Positions 51,145 to 59,760 of a stretch of 64,000 nt of DNA are shown piece by piece. This stretch comes from Myxococcota bacterium (GTDB lineage Bacteria; Myxococcota_C; UBA6777): NCBI GenBank assembly GCA_023150835.1, contig JAKLKB010000041.1, positions 1-64,000 of the forward strand, written 5' to 3'. The position numbers and the translations under genes were made by a program. Numbering within the stretch: the first letter of the stretch is position 1; every line of letters begins with the position of its first letter. The notes under the pieces were generated by a model. The model was not told the origin of the DNA. It did no database searches and saw only the letters and a program-made list of their open reading frames with translations.

Positions 51145-53177
51145 TCCCTTTCGTCCCAAAGCAATTTGGATACCGAACCAAGGCAGGTTTTCGTATGGAA
51201 TGGCTCTCCCTTGCGCAACTCCTCCCGGACTTCCCCAAAACCTCGCTGCATGGGCATATCCACCTGCGCGTCGATCAGCTTGCTCCGCTGTCCCTCGAAG
51301 GATGGGCATTTCTCGCGATCCAGCCTACCCATGAAACACAAGCCAAACGCTGGATGGCCGAACACTCCGACGCTTTCCAGCTCTTCTTTCGTATGCTCTA
51401 TGGCGAAGAGATGCCCCACACAGAACTGGAGGCGGATCGGCTGTATCTCTGCCTTGAGATGCAGCGCCGCCGCCTCCACCAGTCTTATCAAGCGGTATTA
51501 CAAGCCCTCGCACAACTGGCCCCTTGCCTTGAAGCCTCGGCCTTTTTCCTCAAAGAAGAACACTCTCCCACACTCGACTTTTTCCACACCACAAACGGCC
51601 AGATCTTCGGTACACGCCACACCTGCGCAAGTGATTGCGAAGACGATATCCTCCGCACTTACGATGCGATCGTCGAGCAAGCCCCCGACGATCAAGCCCT
51701 ACGCGAATTCGTCTCTTTGCGCCGCCTGCGGGTCGTCTCCGACTTTATCGACCAACTCTTTGCACAACACAGCGAGGGCCTCTCCCTCACCTCTCCTGTT
51801 CCCCCTGCCCTCGAAGTCAAGCTGTATGTGATCGCCGAAGGACTTGAGCGCGCCGCAGCCCATACCCCCGATGCAATCGACGTGTGGCACCAATGGGCGC
51901 GTTTTGCAGTCTGGTTCGGTGATCCCACCACCATCGAACAAGCCTTTGAATCCGTCTATCGGCTCGATCCTTCGGACCCTTGGGTTCACTTCGATCATGC
52001 CGTCTACCTCTGGCAACAAGGCCGCCTCCAAGAAGCCATGTCCCACCACCATCACTTCCTCGCCGCCGAGCCCCAAGACCCCCTTGGCCTGCTGTTTGCC
52101 GGCTTCCTCTACACCAAAGAAGCCATGCACGAAGACGCTTATTCGATCTGGCAAGAACTCGATCAACAAGTCGACAGCCTACTTTCCGACCTCTCCCGTT
52201 GGAAAGATCTCCAACGACCCGAATACGCCGCCGATCTACTGGCCCTCTGGCTCCAACACGCTCACCACTTCCTCAAGCCACAAACCCACGCAAAAGCCTA
52301 TCTACAGGCCGCCTTGCTGTTGCAAACATGGCAGCCTTGGGAATCTCTCTCCGCTACCCACCGCGAGATCGTCGCCCTCTGGCTGCAACAAGCCCGAATC
52401 CTCGACCCCTGCGATCCGCAGATCGCCCTCCACAGCGCACGCACTCTCCGAAAACAAGGCCAGATCGAACAAGCCCACCACACCTTGCAACAGGCCCACC
52501 AACAACATCCCCTTGATACGGATATCCTCTTTCTCCTCGCACAGATCTGCACACAACAAGAGCGCCACCAAGACGCTGCGCGTTATCTGCGCCGCTTGCT
52601 CACACAAACCAAACAGCGCGACGATGCCAACACCGATCTCTACAAAGCCCAACTTGCCGCCGTTTTGGAAAGCGAGGCACAGCGCTTCTGGATCGAAGAA
52701 GAGTACGAAGCCGCCGAGTCCGTTTATGACCAGATGCTCGCCATCTACGAAGACTCCTTTATCCCCCCCGGGCTTGAAACCCCTTGGCTTCAAAAAGCCC
52801 GATTGCGCCTGCGCGAAGACAAAAAAGGTCTCGCCCTCGCTTGCGCTCGAAAAGCCCTTTCCATCCACCCCGCTTCCGTTTCTGCCAACGCTCTCGCAGC
52901 CTATCTTCTCGCCCACCTCGATCGCTTTTCCGAAGCCCTGCCCCTTGCCCAACGCGCCGTCTCACAAGGCCCTCACGATCCCTTTGCCCTTTACGCGCTC
53001 GCCTGTGTCTTTGCCATGACGGGCCGCCGAAAAGACGCCCTCCCCCTCCTTGAGCGCGCCCTCGTCGCCAACCCCTCCCTCCGCCAAGAAGCCGCCCAAG
53101 AAGCCTTGCTCCAACGCCTCCACGCGCTCTCCCTCTTTTGGCGGCTGCTCGACGAACCCGAACATCCTTCTTCTTGA
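51141..53177 (+). CDS. Large TPR protein coupled to TRAP operon
   Basis: A 678-residue protein if translation starts at the TTG overlapping the dctM stop (TTGA); ATG 51195 (AAGGCAGG site) gives 660 residues and is equally possible. Residues 20-230 are a helical domain I do not recognise. From about 235 to the end there are at least ten TPR-like helix pairs (for example PWVHFDHAVYLWQQGRLQEA, DTDILFLLAQICTQQERHQD, DPFALYALACVFAMTGRRKD). No signal peptide. The overlap suggests translation with the TRAP genes, but a functional link is unproven. Confidence 0.85.
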   Translation: MIPFVPKQFGYRTKAGFRMEWLSLAQLLPDFPKTSLHGHIHLRVDQLAPLSLEGWAFLAIQPTHETQAKRWMAEHSDAFQLFFRMLYGEEMPHTELEADRLYLCLEMQRRRLHQSYQAVLQALAQLAPCLEASAFFLKEEHSPTLDFFHTTNGQIFGTRHTCASDCEDDILRTYDAIVEQAPDDQALREFVSLRRLRVVSDFIDQLFAQHSEGLSLTSPVPPALEVKLYVIAEGLERAAAHTPDAIDVWHQWARFAVWFGDPTTIEQAFESVYRLDPSDPWVHFDHAVYLWQQGRLQEAMSHHHHFLAAEPQDPLGLLFAGFLYTKEAMHEDAYSIWQELDQQVDSLLSDLSRWKDLQRPEYAADLLALWLQHAHHFLKPQTHAKAYLQAALLLQTWQPWESLSATHREIVALWLQQARILDPCDPQIALHSARTLRKQGQIEQAHHTLQQAHQQHPLDTDILFLLAQICTQQERHQDAARYLRRLLTQTKQRDDANTDLYKAQLAAVLESEAQRFWIEEEYEAAESVYDQMLAIYEDSFIPPGLETPWLQKARLRLREDKKGLALACARKALSIHPASVSANALAAYLLAHLDRFSEALPLAQRAVSQGPHDPFALYALACVFAMTGRRKDALPLLERALVANPSLRQEAAQEALLQRLHALSLFWRLLDEPEHPSS

Positions 53178-53473
53178 TCGGCCACACCCGACGACCCGAC
53201 CTCTTTCGATCTCCCAACATCAGGATTTTGTATGAGGCAGCAAAACCCCCATGTTCGCGATGCCTCATGCGGAGCCGTCGCCCGTCTGAAAAACCTGCCA
53301 TCACCCCGCCAACACGGGGTCAAGGGGCGACAGTCCCTTGTGGGGTATGGGGCAACGCCCCATCAAACAAACCCCAAACCGTCACGAACGACACCACACG
53401 CAGTCAAAAAGGTCTGGGGCAACGCCCCATCAAACCAACCCCCACCCGTTATCCCCCTACCGAATCGGAGGTT
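53178..53473. other. Intergenic region with dispersed repeat copy C
   Basis: A 296-bp gap between the TPR gene and the SDR gene, nearly filled by the dispersed repeat and a partial second end (GTCTGGGGCAACGCCCCATC at about 53411). Reading frames across it extend the SDR frame but are not genes, since the SDR has its own ribosome site. Confidence 0.55.
53239..53368 (+). repeat. Dispersed intergenic repeat, copy C (~130 bp)
   Basis: Same family as 19768. It begins AGCAAAACCCCCATGTTCGC, has CCGCCAACACGGGGTCAAGG in the core, and ends in GGGGCAACGCCCCATC. A further partial end lies about 45 bp to the right, suggesting nested or slipped copying. Confidence 0.85.
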
Positions 53474-54472
53474 ATGATGAAGAAACGTTTTGCGATTACC
53501 GGTGCCAGCGGGCTTTTGGGTGCCAATCTCGCGATCGCTCTGCTCCAACAAGGGCACACCGTCGTCGCGACTCGCCGTGGAAAAAGTCGTACCGATCATC
53601 TCTCCGCCTACCCGATCCAATGGATCGATGCCGCCCTCGATCAGCCTGATGCCCTTCAATCGGCGTTTTCTGGCTGCGATGGTGTGTTTCATTGTGCCGC
53701 CGCTGTCAGTGTCCAATTCAAGATCGAGCCGTGGATCTACGCAGCCAACGTCGAAGGAACACGCAACGTCCTCCAAGCCGCCCAAGCTGCCGATGTCCCA
53801 CGACTGATACATTGCTCCACCACCAGCGCACTCGGACTCTCCACCGACGGCCTCCCAAGCGATGAAACCGTGCCGTTCAACTTCGCGGCCTACGGCCTCG
53901 ACGACGCTTATGTCCAAACCAAACGCCAAGCCCAAGACCTCGTCCTCCAAGCCGCCTCCGATGGAATGGACGCCCTCGTCGTCAATCCCGCATTTATGAT
54001 CGGTCCCTACGATGCCAAACCTTCCTCGGGCTCGCTCGTTCGCAGCCTGCTGCTGGGCAAGATCCCCGCCTACACCCTCGGAACCAACAACTTTGTCGAT
54101 GTTCGAGACGTCGCACGCGGGATGTTGCAAGCCTACGAACGCGGAAAAGCCGGTGAGATGTACATCTTGAGCGGCGAGAATATGACTTACAAAGGCTTCA
54201 TGGATCGCGTCAGCCAAGTGACAGGATGCCCCAAAGTCCGCTTCCGTGTCCCCGCATGGACCGCCCGAATCGCAGGTTGGTGTGGCGATCAATGGAGCGC
54301 CTTGACGAGCCGAGACACCGAACTCAACAGTGCCACCGTCCGCTGGAGCCTCAACGACCGCTACCTCTTCCGCTGTGACAAAGCCATCCGCGACTTGCAT
54401 TACACGATATCGCCCCTTGATTCCGCCATCGCCGACTGCGCCGCATGGTTCCAAGAACACCGTATGCTCTAA
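53474..54472 (+). CDS. NAD(P)-dependent epimerase/reductase (extended SDR)
   Basis: A 332-residue extended short-chain dehydrogenase. The Rossmann motif TGASGLLGANLAIALLQQGH, the DGVFHCAA and STTSALGL segments (catalytic Ser) and the active-site YVQTKRQAQ (Tyr/Lys) are clear. The pattern is that of dihydroflavonol-4-reductase-like or HpnA-like proteins, acting on NAD(P)-linked reduction or epimerisation of an unknown substrate. The frame is open from 53138, but ATG 53474 has a GGAGG site and the domain begins there; the upstream part is repeat DNA. It stands alone. Confidence 0.9.
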   Translation: MMKKRFAITGASGLLGANLAIALLQQGHTVVATRRGKSRTDHLSAYPIQWIDAALDQPDALQSAFSGCDGVFHCAAAVSVQFKIEPWIYAANVEGTRNVLQAAQAADVPRLIHCSTTSALGLSTDGLPSDETVPFNFAAYGLDDAYVQTKRQAQDLVLQAASDGMDALVVNPAFMIGPYDAKPSSGSLVRSLLLGKIPAYTLGTNNFVDVRDVARGMLQAYERGKAGEMYILSGENMTYKGFMDRVSQVTGCPKVRFRVPAWTARIAGWCGDQWSALTSRDTELNSATVRWSLNDRYLFRCDKAIRDLHYTISPLDSAIADCAAWFQEHRML

Positions 54473-54747
54473 CTCTCCTCACTCTTCCCATTTCCTGTAG
54501 GGCGCTGCCCCATACGCGCCTTGTTAAGGTGGAAACACCGAATAGTCTAGCCTGATCGCCGTTTCTTTTTCTACCCCCCCCTCAATCCCCCCGTGAACGG
54601 GGGGAAGTTGGAACGGGCAGCGTCTGCGTCTCGTGCATACAGCGTGCGTCACGAAAAAACAAAATCCCCGATGCTTCCGACTTTCGCTCCCTCCCCTGTT
54701 CACGGGGGAGGGCGGGGTGGGGGGCTTTCCTCCGCTTCACCTAACGC

Positions 54748-54871
54748 CTATGGGGCGCTGCCCCACACCCCGCAAGGGAGCTTTGCCCCCTTGACCCCGT
54801 GTTGGCGAAAAGATCATCGTTTTTCAAACAAGCAACGGCTCCGCTTGAAGCCTCACAAACATGGCTTTTTT
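54748..54871 (-). repeat. Dispersed intergenic repeat, copy D (~125 bp, inverted)
   Basis: Same family as 19768 but on the opposite strand: TATGGGGCGCTGCCCCACAC at the left, CTTGACCCCGTGTTGGCG in the core and CCTCACAAACATGGCTTTTT at the right. Its left end runs into the CTTCACCTAACGCCT motif that is also seen near 570-585. Confidence 0.82.
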
Positions 54872-55340
54872 TGTGAGCTGCGTCACTCTTTTTTGAAACG
54901 TGAAATTTTGATCTTGTGGAGTGCCGAACACCCCGTTGATCTGCGATCACAGTTTTTTGATCGATTTTGGAACCTTCTTTTTTGTTTGCTTACTATTGCA
55001 GCATATCGGCGCTTGTGCGCAGGCGTCAAATCCTTCAAAAAACAGCCTTCTATCTAAGACAAATCAAGATCTTATGTTTGATCATTTTTATTTTCAATTA
55101 ATATAAGACTTATACGATATCCGAGCGATGTGTTCCCGTAGGATAGTGTGTAGACGCCCGATTGTTGGGCAGCCACAGGGGTCACTTGGACCAACTCATG
55201 CCATTCGTTTGCGATCATCCTTCCTACAATATCCGTCAAAAGCGTATCCATAAGCGTCGATGCGGTTTGTTGTAAACGCCCTGTGATTGGGCAGCCACAG
55301 GCTGCGAACACGTCTTTTTTTGGCCACTACGTAAGTCCTA

Positions 55341-55378
55341 TTCCTAAAAAGATCGAATTACTTTCTTCTTTTTAGGAA
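55341..55378 (+). promoter_or_regulatory. Leader hairpin masking the ribosome site of the FHA gene
   Basis: A perfect 11-bp inverted repeat (TTCCTAAAAAG at 55341-55351, CTTTTTAGGAA at 55368-55378, 16-base loop). The right arm covers the AGGAA(AGAG) ribosome site just before ATG 55392, so folding could limit translation; heat or a bound factor could open it. The A/T-rich stem is consistent with a thermosensor-like element, but this is inference. Confidence 0.5.
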
Positions 55379-55391
55379 AGAGAGAAAAAAC

Positions 55392-56720
55392 ATGAAAAAA
55401 GAAAATCAACATCAGTGTCTTCGTTTGGGTGTGATCGAGCGTGGAAAACTTGTGGAGGAGCGGGTATTTAAAAAAGGAGAAGAGATTACGCTTGGGCGCT
55501 CTAGCCAAAATACATGGGTGATCGAGGACGAACAATTTCCCGCCAAGCACCGACTTTTTCAATGGAAAGACGGAAGCTACACACTCCACTTGCCTAACCC
55601 TTCACGAGCCAAGATTTCTTCCTCCGAGGGAATTCAAGAATTAGGGACATCTTCGATCGAGAACTCCGTTGGGACGCCTGAGTCCGAGGCGTTTGTGCTT
55701 TGCACAGAGATGCGGGGCAAGATCCAGATCGGTAAAACGACGCTGCTGTTTCAATTTGTTCCTGCTCCTGTCGAGGCCAAAGAAGCCCCGCTTCCTGTGC
55801 AACTTCGCGGATGGCGCTTGAAGTCGGACTGGATCTATGCCTCTGCGATGTTGCTGTCTTTGGTCGGCCACAGCGGCGCGATCACTTATATTTCTTTGCA
55901 TGGTCCTTCGCCCGCAGAACTCTCGGAGTCCTCGCGCTTTCAGCCCAAGCACACCGAAGCACCGGTTTTGTTGGTGGTTCCCCCCGCCCCAACCAAACCG
56001 AGCATCCCAAGCATCGTTCCAAACAAGCCCACGCCGCGCCCAACGAACCGCCCAAGACCAAGCAACACCAAACCTCATCCGTCCCGAAACATCCAAGACA
56101 AAAAAACACAACAAGATAAGATATCAAAACACGTCTCGGAATTTGTCTCGGGCAACAACTCTTCCGTTCATCAGATGCTCGCCCCCCAACAAGGCGATCC
56201 TTTTCTTCGGCGCTTCGATCAACTCAAACAGACGACAGCAAGCCAAGATCACGGTCGCCTGCTCGGAACACGCGGAGAGGGCGTCAAAACGGACATTGAA
56301 ACCAACCGCCACAATGGACTCCCTTACACGGTTCCGAGCGGCCCTTCTGCACCCAAAAACGCGAACAGCGGGCGAACAGCCGCAGAGATCAAGTGCCCCC
56401 GATTCACCGTAGAACCTATCCCATCGGTTCCAATCCAAATCAACGAAGCGAGTCTCCAGCGTTTTCTACAACGCCGCAAAAAAGCGATTGTCCACTGTTA
56501 CGAAAAGGATTTGCGCCACGATCCAGATCAAAAAGGACGGATCGAAATCCGCTTGACGCTCAAAACAAACGGGACCATCCACACCGAGATCGAACGCAAC
56601 GAACTGTCCAAATCGACGGCAGCATGCATCCAAAAAACACTCAGCCGCCAACGTATGCTCCCCTCCCCCAAAGAAGAAGTCGAAGTCGTCGTCCCCTTCT
56701 TGTTCGAGCCACAACGCTGA
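55392..56720 (+). CDS. FHA-domain protein with AgmX/PglI-type C-terminus
   Basis: A 442-residue protein. Residues 10-105 are a forkhead-associated fold (GEEITLGRSSQNTWVIED, FPAKHRLFQW), expected to bind phospho-Thr from Ser/Thr kinases. A membrane helix lies near 150-170 (ASAMLLSLVGHSGAITYISL), followed by a Pro/Lys-rich spacer like that of TonB. The final 95 residues (RKKAIVHCYEKDLRHDPDQK, GRIEIRLTLKTNGTIHTEIE) match the AgmX/PglI C-terminal domain found in myxobacterial gliding and TonB-like proteins. It would link cytoplasmic phosphorylation to the envelope. The ribosome site GGAAAGAGAG lies in a hairpin. A bidirectional terminator follows at 56759. Confidence 0.9.
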   Translation: MKKENQHQCLRLGVIERGKLVEERVFKKGEEITLGRSSQNTWVIEDEQFPAKHRLFQWKDGSYTLHLPNPSRAKISSSEGIQELGTSSIENSVGTPESEAFVLCTEMRGKIQIGKTTLLFQFVPAPVEAKEAPLPVQLRGWRLKSDWIYASAMLLSLVGHSGAITYISLHGPSPAELSESSRFQPKHTEAPVLLVVPPAPTKPSIPSIVPNKPTPRPTNRPRPSNTKPHPSRNIQDKKTQQDKISKHVSEFVSGNNSSVHQMLAPQQGDPFLRRFDQLKQTTASQDHGRLLGTRGEGVKTDIETNRHNGLPYTVPSGPSAPKNANSGRTAAEIKCPRFTVEPIPSVPIQINEASLQRFLQRRKKAIVHCYEKDLRHDPDQKGRIEIRLTLKTNGTIHTEIERNELSKSTAACIQKTLSRQRMLPSPKEEVEVVVPFLFEPQR

Positions 56721-56758
56721 TCTCCTGCGAAAGCGCTTGGTTTTCGATGGAGTGTTTG

Positions 56759-56797
56759 AAAAGCCCCGTCCTGAGATGCGATCAGGTAGGGGCTTTT
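56759..56797. terminator. Bidirectional intrinsic terminator
   Basis: Perfect AAAAGCCCC (56759-56767)/GGGGCTTTT (56789-56797) stem with an inner CCTGA/TCAGG stem. It lies 39 bp past the FHA gene stop and 126 bp past the end of the convergent surface-protein gene, and has T-tracts on both strands. Confidence 0.78.
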
Positions 56798-56812
56798 AAG
56801 CTTTGGGAGGTT

Positions 56813-56924
56813 GTTGCGAGGTTGGGAAGGGACGCCAAGGCTGAAGACGGCGGGTGGGAGCGGGTTTATTGCGAGGTCGGGAAGAGGCGACATAGGCCGA
56901 AAAAGACGGGCGGGAGCGGGTTTT
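56813..56924. repeat. Imperfect ~56-bp tandem duplication
   Basis: Two diverged copies starting TTGCGAGGTYGGGAAG (about 56813 and 56869) and ending GGGAGCGGGTTT. It lies between the terminator and the end of the surface-protein gene, whose stop codon is at the edge of the second copy. Confidence 0.65.
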
Positions 56925-59478
56925 AGGCTTTGGGATGTTCGCGGCGGAGCCAAGAGAGGGCGAGCATGACAAAGAAGGCCAACAAGAGAGAAGACAAGAC
57001 ACCAGAGCCATCGCTCGCAGAGCAAAGACAGCCCGAAGCGCGCCCACCACCGCCCGTTTTTCCATCAGGAGCATTGCTACCTTCGGTGTTCACCGAAGAA
57101 TCAGGGTTTCCGTTGTTGCCATCGGGATTTCCGTTGCTACCGTCGGGATTTCCGTTGCTACCGTCGGGGAGATCTCCACCGTCGGGGTTAACCACACCGT
57201 CGGGGAGGGTGGTTCCGTTTTTGGAGATGCAATCGCCTTGGGGACGACGGCAGACCTCGTTGGGGCCGCAACGAACGGAGTCACAAGGATCATCGACACA
57301 TTGCCCCCCCGCGCAAGTTTGCCCGCCACGACAAGCCACCAACGCACAAGGATCCGCCACGCACTGTCCAGCGTTACACACCTGATCGACCGCACAACGC
57401 ACACGGAAACAAGGGTCGTTTTGACACTGGCCATCACGGCAGCTTTGATCGGGTGGGCAAGATTTGTTGGCACAGGTAGGAAGGCACTGGCCATCGCGGC
57501 AGAACTCGCCTGCGTTACAGGTCACGGCATCGCATGGATTGTTAACGCACTGACCACGCCGGCAGATTTGACTACTTGGGCAGGCTTTGCTCGGTTGGTA
57601 GCAATCGTCAGGGGCGCAAAGACCCTTTTCACAGAGATAACCGCTTGGGCAAGAAACATTGGCACAAGGGGCTTGGCAGATCCCGTTGCGGCAGACTTCA
57701 CCTGCGGCGCAAGTGAGCTTGTCACAGGCAAGGACACCCACGCAGACTTTTTGGCCGTTCATGTCTTGGCAGGTTTGACCGCCCGGGCATTCGGTGGTGC
57801 AGGTGCGCAAGCAAGCCCCGCCAACGCACAAGGAGTTGCTTCCGCAATTGCTGTCGCCTTCGTCGATTTTTCCATCGCAATCGTTGTCGATCCCATCGCA
57901 GATCTCGAGGGTTGGGAACGGTGCAGAACAGACAACCCAGTCCCCACGACTACAAGAAGTCGTGCCTTCGCCGCACTCGGTTTGGCATTTTTTGGTGATC
58001 GGCTTATTGGTTCCCGGGATGTTGTCGATCAATCCGTCGCAATCGTCGTCGATGCCGTTGCAGATCTCGACGCCTGCGCCATCATAGTTCACGAGCAATT
58101 CCGTCACAGCGGGCGTCACTTGAGCATCAAACGTTTTGAGCGTCACTTTGATCTCGATCCAAGGGTGATCCACAACAGCGGGTTTTGCGCCGTTTTGAAC
58201 AGGAGCGCTCCAATTGGCGGTCGCAAGGGCGGCTTGTGTTGGGGCTGTGCGTGCAGTGACTTCGACGGAAGTTCCGGGGGGTGCGATCTCTTGCCAAGAG
58301 ATGGTCTTCCAGCGGGAGGGGCATTGTGTGCCATGAACGCCCGTCCAATGGCCACTTGCAACGCGAGCGATGCTTTGGAATTGAAAGCCCGTCATATCCG
58401 AATAAGTGTAGGGGCCTTGGCCGTGTGTGGGGTACTTGCCTGCGAGTTGGCCTGTGCGAGCGTTGATCTTGGAGGCGGTGGCATCGCCTTGTGCGACAGC
58501 CCACACAAAACCATCCGCGTCAACGGCCATCCCAACGCAGCCTTGACCGACCTGTGTGTTGTTGCCGACCACTTGGCCGTTTGAATCGACTTTGACGATG
58601 AGAGGCGTGTTGGAACAAGCGACCCAAGCATTGCCATCACCGTCGACTGCGACACCACGAGCATTTTGACAACCACTCCCGAGGGGGATGCAGCCCATAC
58701 TTCGGCCATCGTTGAGAAAACGGTACACACAGCCGCTGCCATAATTCGCAACCCAGACCTGACCAAGGCGATCGGTCGCGATCCCGTATCCATCATCCGC
58801 AGAGAAGATCCCCAAGACAGTGCCATCAGAGCGGATCTTGGTGAGCTTTCCTTGGCATCGGTTGACGGCCCAGATATTCCCAAAAACATCGGTTGCAAGG
58901 CCATAAGGGCATCCCACAGAGATCTCCTGAAGTTTGTTTCCCGTGACCCCGTCAAGTTTTGTGACCGTGTCAACGTCGTGGTTGCCGACCCAGACGTTGT
59001 TTTGAAAGTCGATGGTGATGGCGCGTGGGCGCTTTCCCGTTTGGACGACTTTTTTGATCTGGCCTTGCGCGCTGATCCAGACGACTTTGTTGGTATTGCG
59101 AAGTCCGACCCAGACATCTTGGTTAACGTCGACGGTGGTTCGGGAGGGATCGCCATCTGGGAAGACAGAATCCAACGAAACCGTCCAGTTTTTTTGACCG
59201 GTTTTGGTGGACAATTGGGTGACGTTGTTGGAGACCGAGTTAGGGATGTAGATATAAGGCGTGCTGATGTTGCGGGGTGGGTTTTTGATCAGTTGGATCT
59301 GGCCCTGAACTTCGGTCCACGTGACGTCTTTGGAATTTTTTGTGGAAGCCCAGTCGGGTGTGTCTGTCCACTTTTTCTGGCCTGCCCACGCAGAAGACAG
59401 ACCTCCAAGAAGGCAAAACACCAGCCCCATCCAAGTCACTCGAAAGTGACCCCGCAGGGTGCCTCTTTGATATGCCAT
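56923..59478 (-). CDS. Surface protein: Vgb-like propeller, MopE motifs, Cys repeats, CTERM
   Basis: 851 residues. A signal peptide ends SSAWAGQ. Residues 80-370 form a beta-propeller resembling virginiamycin B lyase/NHL proteins (VWVGLRNTNKVVWISAQG, IWAVNRCQGKLTKIRSDG, VWVANYGSGCVYRF); no lyase function is implied. At about 475-555 are two MopE-like putative metal-binding motifs (EICNGIDDDCDGLID, EICDGIDNDCDGKID). About ten short Cys modules follow (CRDGQC, CNAGQC). After an Asp/Asn/Gly-rich stretch, the C-terminus is ASGCLCSASD then a membrane helix and RREH, matching the MYXO-CTERM anchor. Strong ribosome site (AAGGAG). A surface adhesin or metal-binding role is inferred. Confidence 0.9.
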   Translation of the reverse strand: MAYQRGTLRGHFRVTWMGLVFCLLGGLSSAWAGQKKWTDTPDWASTKNSKDVTWTEVQGQIQLIKNPPRNISTPYIYIPNSVSNNVTQLSTKTGQKNWTVSLDSVFPDGDPSRTTVDVNQDVWVGLRNTNKVVWISAQGQIKKVVQTGKRPRAITIDFQNNVWVGNHDVDTVTKLDGVTGNKLQEISVGCPYGLATDVFGNIWAVNRCQGKLTKIRSDGTVLGIFSADDGYGIATDRLGQVWVANYGSGCVYRFLNDGRSMGCIPLGSGCQNARGVAVDGDGNAWVACSNTPLIVKVDSNGQVVGNNTQVGQGCVGMAVDADGFVWAVAQGDATASKINARTGQLAGKYPTHGQGPYTYSDMTGFQFQSIARVASGHWTGVHGTQCPSRWKTISWQEIAPPGTSVEVTARTAPTQAALATANWSAPVQNGAKPAVVDHPWIEIKVTLKTFDAQVTPAVTELLVNYDGAGVEICNGIDDDCDGLIDNIPGTNKPITKKCQTECGEGTTSCSRGDWVVCSAPFPTLEICDGIDNDCDGKIDEGDSNCGSNSLCVGGACLRTCTTECPGGQTCQDMNGQKVCVGVLACDKLTCAAGEVCRNGICQAPCANVSCPSGYLCEKGLCAPDDCYQPSKACPSSQICRRGQCVNNPCDAVTCNAGEFCRDGQCLPTCANKSCPPDQSCRDGQCQNDPCFRVRCAVDQVCNAGQCVADPCALVACRGGQTCAGGQCVDDPCDSVRCGPNEVCRRPQGDCISKNGTTLPDGVVNPDGGDLPDGSNGNPDGSNGNPDGNNGNPDSSVNTEGSNAPDGKTGGGGRASGCLCSASDGSGVLSSLLLAFFVMLALSWLRREHPKA

Positions 59479-59760
59479 AGCTCGACTCCTTTTTGTGCGA
59501 TGTATGCGGTCTCTTCGCTTGATGCGGTTCGGAAAAGCTGTGTTCGACGCATAAAGTGAAGAAAAATCATGCAGATGTTCGGGTTGAGGCTACTTTGTTG
59601 AGGAGACGGTTGTCAAGCCGCACCACAACAAAACAGCCACGATCGTTCTCAGACCCCAGCACCTAGAAGTTTATCTCGGTTTGTTGTGGAGAGAGGATGC
59701 AGGCAAAGCCGCAGACCGCATTCGCGGAGGGATACGAGAGAAGCCACCTCCGCAGCCATC

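Larger units (their letters stand above)
54473..55391. other. Gene-free, repeat-rich region
   Basis: 919 bp without a supported gene. It holds a GTAGGGCGCTGCCCCATACG motif at about 54496, a CCCCCCGTGAACGGGGGG palindrome (about 54586-54605), a GTTCACGGGGGAGGGCGGGG block (about 54698) shared with position 193, the reversed dispersed repeat (54748-54871), and two copies of a GATTGT/GTGATT-GGGCAGCCACAGG motif (about 55153-55178 and 55278-55306). The stretch 54900-55110 is AT-richer. ORF 55072-55311 (minus) is built from these repeats and is not called. The promoter of the FHA gene should lie near 55300-55340. Confidence 0.55.

Noticed and set aside
55072..55311. 79-residue minus-strand ORF
   Set aside because: Made largely of two copies of an intergenic repeat motif; no ribosome site.
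58666..59559. 297-residue plus-strand ORF over the propeller gene
   Set aside because: Asp/Val/Gly-rich mirror of the propeller repeats on the other strand.
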